Below are positions 1 through 6,884 of a stretch of 13,209 nt of DNA, piece after piece. Under the pieces are notes generated by a model. It had not been told where the DNA came from and ran no database searches. It saw only the letters and a program-made list of their open reading frames with translations. Source of the DNA: an uncultured bacterium (GTDB taxonomy: Bacteria; Bacteroidota; Bacteroidia; Bacteroidales; Bacteroidaceae); assembly GCA_905215575.1 (NCBI GenBank), contig CAJMQV010000041.1, forward strand, positions 1 to 13,209, given 5' to 3'. Each line of letters opens with the position of its first letter. The stretch's first letter is position 1. The translations under genes and the position numbers were made by a program.

Positions 1-5
1 AGTAG

Positions 6-197
6 AGCAGAGAACAAAAGTCAATAAACAGAGAGGCCACAATGAGAAAAACGCACACTCCCGAAGAGCGTTACCAACAGCTCCTACGGCAGCATCGGGA
101 AATGGTCCAGCGGATACCACTCAAGGAAATCGCCTCGTTCCTGCGTATCACTCCCATACACATGAGCCGCATCCGAAAGAAACTTTTGCAGGAATAA
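6..197 (+). pseudogene. C-terminal HTH fragment of a Crp/Fnr-family regulator (partial)
   Basis: The frame ending at the TAA at 195-197 encodes the typical end of a Bacteroidetes Crp/Fnr transcription regulator: a T-P-E-E-R-Y segment, then the winged-helix core with 'RIPLKEIASFLRITPIHMS' and the closing R-I-R-K-K-L. The cyclic-nucleotide-type sensor half would lie before base 1. Read backwards in the same frame, there is a TAG stop at 3-5, so the part visible here is not continuous with an upstream sensor domain. Three readings are possible: a nonsense mutation (pseudogene), a sequence error in the first bases, or a separate 51-residue HTH protein from the ATG at 42, which has a GAGAGG ribosome-site-like stretch 5 bases before it. 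The family call is firm. The pseudogene status is inferred from a stop at the window edge and is uncertain. Confidence 0.6.
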
Positions 198-200
198 GCG

Positions 201-221
201 CTAAACATTTGTTTAGTTTTT
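201..221 (+). terminator. Probable weak terminator after the Crp/Fnr fragment
   Basis: CTAAACA at 201-207 and TGTTTAG at 210-216 are perfect inverted copies with two bases between them, followed directly by a T-run. They start 3 bases after the stop codon. The stem is short and AT-rich, so termination is probably weak. A symmetric regulator-binding site is the alternative. Confidence 0.4.
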
Positions 222-252
222 AATAAGGTAAAAGGATTTTCTCTCCATAAGT

Positions 253-283
253 TTTGTCTCCCCAAGGAAACTGACTACTTTTG
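253..283 (+). promoter_or_regulatory. Bacteroidetes-type promoter of the MutS-like gene
   Basis: A -33 TTTG (253-256) and a -7 box TACTTTTG (276-283) are separated by 19 bases, an exact match to the Bacteroidetes primary sigma factor consensus TTTG-n19-21-TAnnTTTG. Transcription would start near 290, giving a leader of only about 16 bases before the ATG at 306. Confidence 0.75.
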
Positions 284-305
284 AAAATAAAAACACTTGT
301 TTCTT

Positions 306-2123
306 ATGGAGAAAAGATACACGGAAACCATCGGTCGCTTACAGACCGAACGAAGAAAAAGAAAAAAGAAAAGCCAGTTTCTACTCTCGCTGAAGCTGGT
401 TTCATTCCTGGCTATGGCTGCGTTCATCTATGGCGCCTGCACCATGCCTTATGTTTTGCTCTTCAGTGCCTTGGCTTTGATCAGTGCTGCGGTCTATGTA
501 TTCGCACTGATCCGTGACGGACGTTGCGTCCGGGAAATGGAACAGATGGACGCTCTGATCAAGGTGTGTCAGAATGAATTGAGTTATCTGAAGGGGGATT
601 TCCGGGCATTCGACGACGGAGCGCGTTATGCCTCACCGGAACATGAATTTACATACGACTTGGATATTTTCGGCCGGAACTCACTGTTCCAGCGCATCAA
701 CCGTACCCGCACCGAGGAAGGCAGCGACCGGCTGGCCCGAAAACTGTCGGTTCTGGAAACGGATATCGAAACCATCAGAGCCAACCAGCAGGCTGTAAAC
801 GATCTGAGCGAACGGTTCGACTGGCGTCTGCGCTTCATGGCCGGAGAAAAGATACAAAGCAGGTTTGTACAACTGTGCCGGGATTTGTCGTCAAAATCCC
901 AAGCCAACGCGCCGGTTTCTCCCGCCGGAAAAGTACTGAAAATGATTCCTTACGCTTCTTCTGCACTGACCTTACTGGCCCTGCTCGGCTATATCTGCGA
1001 CTGGTGGCCGGGTGTGTGGTTTTCTCTGCTGTTCTTCGTTCAGCTGGCTGTCTGTGTCATACGAGGCAAGAAGATGCAACATACGGTTCTCGCCACCGAC
1101 AAACTGCACCATGAATTTAAAGGCTATCTGGACCTTTTACGCGAAATACAACAGGAACCGTTCCAGGCTGAAGCCTTACAACATCTTAAAAAGCAACTGT
1201 TTGAAGGACCGGAAAACAGTATCCGCGCCTTCAGGCAACTGACGCGCCTGCAGAATCTATTCGACCAACGAAGCAATGCGCTGATGTATGTCGTTCTGAA
1301 CGGACTGTTTCTTTATGACCTTCTCCTCCAACGGAAATTTGACGAATGGATGACAAGATACCTGCCGCACGTGGAAACGTGGGTGGATCAGGTGTCCGAA
1401 TTTGACGCTCTGGTCAGCCTGGGGAACTATGCCGCCAACAATCCGAACAACACTATCCCGCAGATTCTTACGGAGGCAACCGATCCGGTGATTCGGGCTT
1501 GCGACACCTATCACCCCTTTCTGGCACACAAACAACCGGTGGCCAACAGCTTTACATTGGACAAGAAACGCATCGCCATCGTTACGGGAGCGAACATGGC
1601 CGGCAAGAGTACTTTCCTGCGCACAATAGGCATCAACTACATTTTGGCCACCACCGGAGCACCGGTCTGCGCCCGTGAGTTCGGTTTCTCCATCGTGTCG
1701 CTCTTCTCCAGCATGCGCACCGCCGACAATCTGTCGCGCGACATCTCCTATTTCCACGCGGAACTGCTCCGCCTGAAACAGCTCATTCAGCATGTCCGTA
1801 GCCAGGATTATACGCTCATCATCCTTGATGAGATTCTGAAAGGTACCAACTCCAAGGACAAGCTACAGGGGTCAATCCTCTTCCTGAACGAAATATCCCG
1901 CTACAACATGTCGGCTCTGATTGCCACACACGACCTGGAACTGGCACGACTGGAAGAAAAGGATGCCTCGCTCTATCAGAACTATTGCTTCGAGATCGAA
2001 CTGTCGCACGACATCCGCTACAGCTATCGCATACAAAAGGGAGTGGCCCAAAACCTGAATGCTTCGTTTCTGCTTCAGGACATTCTGAAAGCATGCCGGC
2101 AAGACGAACCCTCAGAAACATAA
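306..2123 (+). CDS. Membrane-anchored MutS-like ATPase
   Basis: A 605-residue MutS-superfamily ATPase. The C-terminal ATPase is intact: Walker A GANMAGKS at residues 428-435, Walker B LIILDE at 504-509, then a G-T-N-S signature and an A-T-H-D segment, as in MutS. Residues about 115-150 resemble the start of the MutS lever/core domain. The N-terminal mismatch-recognition domain is absent. Instead there are hydrophobic segments at about 27-45 and 47-69, preceded by a very basic R/K stretch (16-22), and a second pair at about 213-231 and 234-253. The ATPase is therefore probably membrane-tethered on the cytoplasmic side. It is not classical MutS (over 800 residues, soluble); this type is common in Bacteroidetes and its role is unproven. 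The ATG at 306 is preferred over an in-frame TTG at 297 because it sits just after a consensus promoter. Confidence 0.85.
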   Translation: MEKRYTETIGRLQTERRKRKKKSQFLLSLKLVSFLAMAAFIYGACTMPYVLLFSALALISAAVYVFALIRDGRCVREMEQMDALIKVCQNELSYLKGDFRAFDDGARYASPEHEFTYDLDIFGRNSLFQRINRTRTEEGSDRLARKLSVLETDIETIRANQQAVNDLSERFDWRLRFMAGEKIQSRFVQLCRDLSSKSQANAPVSPAGKVLKMIPYASSALTLLALLGYICDWWPGVWFSLLFFVQLAVCVIRGKKMQHTVLATDKLHHEFKGYLDLLREIQQEPFQAEALQHLKKQLFEGPENSIRAFRQLTRLQNLFDQRSNALMYVVLNGLFLYDLLLQRKFDEWMTRYLPHVETWVDQVSEFDALVSLGNYAANNPNNTIPQILTEATDPVIRACDTYHPFLAHKQPVANSFTLDKKRIAIVTGANMAGKSTFLRTIGINYILATTGAPVCAREFGFSIVSLFSSMRTADNLSRDISYFHAELLRLKQLIQHVRSQDYTLIILDEILKGTNSKDKLQGSILFLNEISRYNMSALIATHDLELARLEEKDASLYQNYCFEIELSHDIRYSYRIQKGVAQNLNASFLLQDILKACRQDEPSET

Positions 2124-2239
2124 GCCTGTCAGACATTTGCCGGATAACGACAAGGAACAAATCCGTAAAAAGCCCGTCCGTCGGTAAAAATTTTACTATA
2201 ATTTATCTTCCAAAAAACCAGTCCTATTATTTTTTTTAT

Positions 2240-2247
2240 TAAATTTG
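2240..2247 (+). promoter_or_regulatory. -7 promoter box of pgk
   Basis: TAAATTTG matches TAnnTTTG exactly and follows a T-rich tract (about 2228-2240). No TTTG is found at the -33 position. Transcription would begin near 2254, leaving an AT-rich leader of about 50 bases before the pgk ATG. Such leaders are common on strongly expressed Bacteroidetes genes. Confidence 0.6.
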
Positions 2248-2302
2248 CAAGGACTTGAAAAAAGAACAAGAAAAACCATTTTAATAACTAAATAAAAGAA
2301 TT

Positions 2303-3553
2303 ATGACTATCGACAGTTACAAATTTGCCGGCAAAAAGGCAATCGTTCGTGTGGACTTCAATGTTCCATTGGATGAGAATGGTAAAATCACTGATGACAC
2401 CCGTATCCGCGGTGCTCTCCCTACTCTGACTAAGATCCTGAAGGACGGTGGTGCTTTGATCATCATGTCACACATGGGTAAGCCAAAAGGTAAGGTAAAC
2501 GCTAAATATTCTTTGAGCCAGATCGTTGACGCTGTTTCTGAGAAACTGGGTGTACCTGTACAGTTCGCACCGGACTGCGCTAAGGCTGCTGACGCTGCCG
2601 CTGCTTTGAAGCCGGGTGAAGTTCTGCTGTTGGAGAACCTGCGTTTCTATCCTGAAGAGGAAGGAAAGCCAGTAGGTATCGACAAGGAAGATCCTGCTTA
2701 TGAAGAGGCTAAGAAGGCTATGAAGGCTGCTCAGAAAGAATTTGCCAAGACTTTGGCTTCTTACGCTGACTGCTATGTAATGGATGCCTTCGGTACAGCT
2801 CACCGCAAGCACGCTTCTACAGCTGTTATCGCTGACTACTTCGATGCTGACAACAAGATGTTGGGTTATCTGATGGAGAAGGAAGGTCAGGCTGTTGACA
2901 ATGTATTGAAAGATATCAAGCGCCCATTCACTGCTATCATGGGTGGTTCTAAGGTTTCTACCAAGATCGGTATCATCGAGAACTTGATGGACAAGGTAGA
3001 CAACTTGATCCTGTGTGGTGGTATGGCCTTCACATTCGCTAAAGCTCAGGGAGGTAAGATCGGTAACTCTTTGGTAGAGGACGACAAGCTGCAGTTGGCT
3101 TTGGATATTATCGCTAAGGCTAAGGCTAAAGGTGTAAACTTGGTATTGGGTTGCGACTGCATCGCTGCTGACAAGTTTGCCAATGACGCTAACACTCAGG
3201 TTTGCGCAGACAGCAATATTCCTGACGGATGGATGGGTCTGGATGCAGGTCCTAAGACTCAGGAAGAGTTCAAGGCTGCTATCAAGGGTGCCAAGACTAT
3301 TCTGTGGAACGGTCCTGCCGGTGTATTCGAAATGGATAACTTTGCAGCTGGTTCAAAGGCTATCGCTGAGGCTATCGCTGAAGCTACCAAAGAGGGCGCT
3401 TTCTCTCTGATCGGTGGTGGTGACTCTGTTGCATGTATCAACAAGTTCGGTATGGCTGACCAGGTTTCTTACATCTCTACCGGTGGTGGTGCTCTGTTGG
3501 AAGCTATCGAAGGTAAGATCCTTCCGGGTATCGCAGCTATCAAAGGCGAATAA
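2303..3553 (+). CDS. pgk: Phosphoglycerate kinase
   Basis: Cytoplasmic glycolytic/gluconeogenic enzyme that transfers phosphate between 1,3-bisphosphoglycerate and ADP, making ATP and 3-phosphoglycerate. The 416-residue protein is full length. Family landmarks appear in order: VRVDFNVPL (15-23) with substrate-binding residues, SHMGKPKG (56-63), the LLENLRFYPEEE segment, D-A-F-G-T-A-H-R, the hinge-region MGGSKVSTKIG, the WNGPAGVFE nucleotide-binding segment, and the C-terminal GGGDS (371-375) and STGGGALLE (392-400). Its codon use (GGT, GCT, AAG, CGT, ATC) differs from the flanking genes and fits strong expression. It has its own promoter and a strong terminator, so it appears to be a single-gene unit. 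The ATG at 2303 follows an A-rich leader without a clear Shine-Dalgarno site. Confidence 0.98.
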   Translation: MTIDSYKFAGKKAIVRVDFNVPLDENGKITDDTRIRGALPTLTKILKDGGALIIMSHMGKPKGKVNAKYSLSQIVDAVSEKLGVPVQFAPDCAKAADAAAALKPGEVLLLENLRFYPEEEGKPVGIDKEDPAYEEAKKAMKAAQKEFAKTLASYADCYVMDAFGTAHRKHASTAVIADYFDADNKMLGYLMEKEGQAVDNVLKDIKRPFTAIMGGSKVSTKIGIIENLMDKVDNLILCGGMAFTFAKAQGGKIGNSLVEDDKLQLALDIIAKAKAKGVNLVLGCDCIAADKFANDANTQVCADSNIPDGWMGLDAGPKTQEEFKAAIKGAKTILWNGPAGVFEMDNFAAGSKAIAEAIAEATKEGAFSLIGGGDSVACINKFGMADQVSYISTGGGALLEAIEGKILPGIAAIKGE

Positions 3554-3577
3554 TCATTTTATTTGATAATCCATCAG

Positions 3578-3615
3578 GAAAGGGTAACTTGTTTTATCGG
3601 GTTACCCTTTCTTTT
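3578..3615 (+). terminator. Rho-independent terminator of pgk
   Basis: GAAAGGGTAAC (3578-3588) and GTTACCCTTTC (3601-3611) form a perfect 11-bp stem with a 12-base loop, followed by TTTT. It starts 25 bases after the pgk stop and ends only about 13 bases before the ATG of the following lipoprotein gene. Confidence 0.88.
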
Positions 3616-3627
3616 AATTCTACATTC

Positions 3628-4581
3628 ATGAAAAAGGTCTTTCTATTCCTGGCCGTCGCAATAAGTTTGGCAGCATGTCACCAAACTCATGACAAACAGC
3701 CTGAAAAAGCATCACTCAAAGATTCTGTAACACTCAGTGTAGCTTTAATGCCTACCGTAGACTGTCTTCCTTTTTATTATGCAAAAGAACAGGGAATCTA
3801 TGACAGTCTGAATGCCAACATCAATATCCTGAGTTTTATGGCACAGATGGATTGCGACACCGCCTTCTGTCGGAAACATGCGGATGTAGCCTACACCGAC
3901 CTGATCCGGGCCGCACTCCTGCAAAGCAAAGACACAGCCTTGAATGTAATTATGCGGACAGACGGCAGTCATGAACTGATAACCGCCTTCAGCAAACGAA
4001 TCAAATCCCCCAAACAACTTAAGGAAAAAATGATGGGCATGGCGCGCCACTCCATTACGGACTATCTTTGCAGCGAAATTGTGAAGAAAGGCAATTTTAG
4101 TCCGGACGAATTATACAAGCCACAAATCAACGATATAGCCTTACGTGCGGCGATGGTACAAAATGCCACCATTGACGCCGCCTTCCTGCCTGAACCTTAT
4201 GCAACTCAGGCACGCCTTCTGAAAAACAGAAGCATCTACTCTACTCAAAAAGAAAACATACACCTGATGGCCATGATGGCCAACTGGCAATCTCAAAAGA
4301 ATCCGCAAAAGGCCGAACTGCTGCAAAAGCTGATTCAGGGATACAATCTGGCTGTAAAAGAACTGAAAAACAAAGACAAACAACATACAGCATGCAATTT
4401 ATTCAAATCTTTCGGGCTGAAACAGCAAGTGTTGGATTCATTGCATCTGCCCAAATACAAGAAGGCTTCAACGCCCGATCCGAAACAAATAGAAAAAGCC
4501 ATAGAATGGCTCAAGGCTCAAGAACTTGTTCCCAACAACTATAACGGAGATACTTTGGTAACATCATCGCTCACGAAATAA
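3628..4581 (+). CDS. NMT1/SsuA-type substrate-binding lipoprotein
   Basis: A 317-residue exported lipoprotein. The N-terminus has a basic M-K-K, a hydrophobic stretch and a lipobox L-A-A-C with the lipidated cysteine at residue 17, so it should be anchored by lipid on the outer face of a membrane. The mature part resembles periplasmic substrate-binding proteins of the NMT1/THI5-SsuA/TauA group: PTVDCLPFYYAKEQGIYD at 42-59 is the characteristic first strand-helix, and DAAFLPEPYATQA at 183-195 is the characteristic second-lobe segment. Such proteins bind small organic ligands (pyrimidine precursors, sulfonates, nitrate) for an ABC importer. No permease or ATPase gene lies in the window, so the ligand and partner cannot be named. 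The ATG at 3628 is chosen over an in-frame TTG at 3589 that falls inside the pgk terminator and would spoil the signal peptide. The next gene begins 5 bases after its stop. Confidence 0.82.
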   Translation: MKKVFLFLAVAISLAACHQTHDKQPEKASLKDSVTLSVALMPTVDCLPFYYAKEQGIYDSLNANINILSFMAQMDCDTAFCRKHADVAYTDLIRAALLQSKDTALNVIMRTDGSHELITAFSKRIKSPKQLKEKMMGMARHSITDYLCSEIVKKGNFSPDELYKPQINDIALRAAMVQNATIDAAFLPEPYATQARLLKNRSIYSTQKENIHLMAMMANWQSQKNPQKAELLQKLIQGYNLAVKELKNKDKQHTACNLFKSFGLKQQVLDSLHLPKYKKASTPDPKQIEKAIEWLKAQELVPNNYNGDTLVTSSLTK

Positions 4582-4586
4582 GCATC

Positions 4587-6770
4587 ATGAATACGGAAAA
4601 CTATAAAGATTTATATGATCGCGCTGCAAAGGCATTAGGCTCTTTTCAGCTTTTCAACGCATTGGATGCCATAAAAAAGGCTTCGCTGGATCTGAGACAA
4701 AGCGATCTGATTACAGAAGAAGAAAGCATCAGAAACGATTATGAACGGATGCTCCAGTTTTTGGCACAGGGAGGAAACGATCCGCAGAAAGAAAGTATGC
4801 ATCAGACCTTCCTGCTGAGAGGATGCAATCTGCTTTATCGCATGCACCACCAGTATCTGACACTTTTCGGAAGCAACCACATCGGTGAAATCATGCGGAC
4901 GGACAAAACTCTGACTTCCGATGATCCGAATACATATATTCATGAGCTGCAAAAGCTTTTGGCTCTGCTGGAAGACTACACCCGTGAACAGAATGCCGGT
5001 TCTGAAAGTATAGAACCACTGTATCAGGATCTTTATCGGGAGTTAAACCGTTTCTTCAATTATCTGCTCACAGCCGACCTGTTCAGCGAAGACAAGAAAC
5101 AGGCAGTCATTTCCTGTTTGAACCAATTGCCGGAAGCATACGCCTGCATGCTACTCGAAGCCCTTTACCTGAACAGCATGGAAGCCGCTGATCTGAACAA
5201 GATCAAGATACTCTTCCATTTTATCAGAAATGCTTCTACCCGTATGCGTATTCAGGCTCTGACCGGATTTCTGATCGTATATCATCAGCACCATGGTCTG
5301 ATCGAACTGGATGAAGCTTTCCATAAGGAAATTCTCATGCTGAAGGAAGAGCCGGAAATGGAAAAAGACATTATCGGCATACAGAAGCAACTGTTCCTGA
5401 GCAAGGAAACCGAAAAGGCTTCGCAGATTCTCAATCAGGACATTCTTCCCAATATGATGCGTTCCGGATTAGGCAACCTAAATCAGATGGATCCGAACAT
5501 GAGTATCGATAGCCTGCTTCAGGGAAACATGGGAGGTATGGGTGCCGCACTGGAAAACAACATGGAACATCTGAGCAAAATGACACGGACGGGCTATGAC
5601 ATCAACTACAACCTGTTCAGTTCCATGTGCCGCAACCTGTTCTTTTCCAAGTTCAACAACTGGTTCTGCTGTTTTGATCTGCATCATCCGGACATGGCAG
5701 ACCTGCGCAAGAACAAACAGGGCGAAAAGATGCTGGAGACCTTAGGACGCTCCAAAAGACTCTGCGAACTGGACAAATATGCTATGGGATATATTCTGAA
5801 CCACATGCCGGAAAGCATGCGGGGAGCTATGCTCGAAGGAGGCATGCAGGCCGAACTGGAAGACCAGAGCATTCCGACTCCGGAAAAGGAAAAGCAAATG
5901 ATGATCCGCAGTCATATTCAAGACCTTTACCGTTTCTACACCAAAAGCCTGCAAAAGAAAAATCTGAAAAATCCGTTTGAGCCGGTTCCATTATTTACCG
6001 ACTGCCCTGCCATCATGCAAATTGTACAGAAAGGAGATTATCTGAACGAGATGGCCCATTTCTTCATGAAAACGGAATTATACCAGCAGGCTCAGGAGGC
6101 TTTGTTGGCCTTATTGGAAATCCAGTCGGCCGACGCGTGGGTATTGCACGCTTTAGCCGTGACCTACAAACAGCAAGGTGCTTTGCCCCGTGCATTGCAA
6201 TTCGAACAGCAGGCCGAACTGCTCGATCCGGACAATCTGAACATTCTGCTGAACATTCAGCAACTGTGTCTGCATCTGGAGAAACATGCCATGCGCGTAG
6301 GTTATCTGAAACGCATCGAAGAAAAACAGCCTTTAGATGAAGAGTTAGAGATCGGTATGGTTTTCAGTCTGATAGAAAGCGAGCAGTATGAAGAGGCTCT
6401 GAAGCGATGCTATAAGATGAAGTATCTGGATCAGAACTCTTCTTTTGCCGACCGGAGTATTGCCTGGTGTTCTCTGTTGACAGACAAACCTGAAAACGCA
6501 CAGAAATATTACGAAAAGGTACTCTCCGGACCCGAAATCATTTGGGGAGATTATCTGAACGCTGGAAATACGGCCTGGATCAATCACGACATTCAGAAGG
6601 CCATCGGTTACTACAAGGTCTTTATCCGTGAATTCAACAAGAGCGAAGATGTTCAGATGGGTACCTGGATCGACGCCTTTGAAGAAAGCGAAGAAATATT
6701 GGAAAATTACGGCATCAGCCGTCGGGACATCTGTCTGATGAAAGAAATTATCAGACCGGAACAGGGATAA
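4587..6770 (+). CDS. Large TPR-repeat protein of unknown function
   Basis: A 727-residue, mostly alpha-helical protein with no signal peptide and no membrane segment, so probably cytoplasmic. The C-terminal third carries degenerate tetratricopeptide-like helix pairs, roughly at 481-514, 515-548, 549-580, 584-617, 621-654 and 655-688; the clearest contain A-L-x-x-Y/F and D-P-D-N turn features. The N-terminal half (1-285) is helical without a recognisable domain. A Met/Gly/Asn-rich low-complexity linker spans about 289-335 and is followed by an aromatic/cysteine patch (NWFCCFDLHH, 358-367). The gene begins 5 bases after the lipoprotein stop, so the two are almost certainly co-transcribed and possibly translationally coupled. 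TPRs usually bind partner proteins, so a scaffold or chaperone role is a reasonable guess only. It ends before a large hairpin facing the convergent phospholipase gene. Confidence 0.8.
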   Translation: MNTENYKDLYDRAAKALGSFQLFNALDAIKKASLDLRQSDLITEEESIRNDYERMLQFLAQGGNDPQKESMHQTFLLRGCNLLYRMHHQYLTLFGSNHIGEIMRTDKTLTSDDPNTYIHELQKLLALLEDYTREQNAGSESIEPLYQDLYRELNRFFNYLLTADLFSEDKKQAVISCLNQLPEAYACMLLEALYLNSMEAADLNKIKILFHFIRNASTRMRIQALTGFLIVYHQHHGLIELDEAFHKEILMLKEEPEMEKDIIGIQKQLFLSKETEKASQILNQDILPNMMRSGLGNLNQMDPNMSIDSLLQGNMGGMGAALENNMEHLSKMTRTGYDINYNLFSSMCRNLFFSKFNNWFCCFDLHHPDMADLRKNKQGEKMLETLGRSKRLCELDKYAMGYILNHMPESMRGAMLEGGMQAELEDQSIPTPEKEKQMMIRSHIQDLYRFYTKSLQKKNLKNPFEPVPLFTDCPAIMQIVQKGDYLNEMAHFFMKTELYQQAQEALLALLEIQSADAWVLHALAVTYKQQGALPRALQFEQQAELLDPDNLNILLNIQQLCLHLEKHAMRVGYLKRIEEKQPLDEELEIGMVFSLIESEQYEEALKRCYKMKYLDQNSSFADRSIAWCSLLTDKPENAQKYYEKVLSGPEIIWGDYLNAGNTAWINHDIQKAIGYYKVFIREFNKSEDVQMGTWIDAFEESEEILENYGISRRDICLMKEIIRPEQG

Positions 6771-6802
6771 GAATCAGATTCGGAAAACCGTTTCACAAAA
6801 AT

Positions 6803-6858
6803 AATGAAGAGCTTCTTTCGGAACAAGACCAGTCTTGCACGAAAAGAAGCTCTTCATT
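6803..6858. terminator. Large bidirectional hairpin terminator between convergent genes
   Basis: A 16-bp perfect stem is formed by 6803-6818 and 6843-6858. Inside its loop a second inverted repeat (CAAGAC 6824-6829, GTCTTG 6832-6837) extends the structure. Read on the minus strand the hairpin is followed by a T-rich tail (complement of the A-rich 6796-6802), so it should terminate the phospholipase transcript. On the plus strand the tail is only CTATCTATATAT, so termination of the TPR transcript may be weaker. Confidence 0.78.
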
Positions 6859-6884
6859 CTATCTATATACCGATATATACGACC

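Noticed and set aside
1257..1793. A 178-codon minus-strand frame within the MutS-like gene
   Set aside because: It is antisense to the conserved Walker A region and has no promoter or recognisable domain.
2184..2196. GTAAAA-A-TTTTAC inverted repeat after the MutS-like gene
   Set aside because: AT-only apart from the ends, one-base spacer and no T-run. Too weak for a terminator call and expected by chance in AT-rich DNA.
3589..3627. TTG-initiated extension of the lipoprotein gene
   Set aside because: It begins inside the pgk terminator loop and would bury the signal peptide. The ATG at 3628 gives a proper lipoprotein N-terminus.
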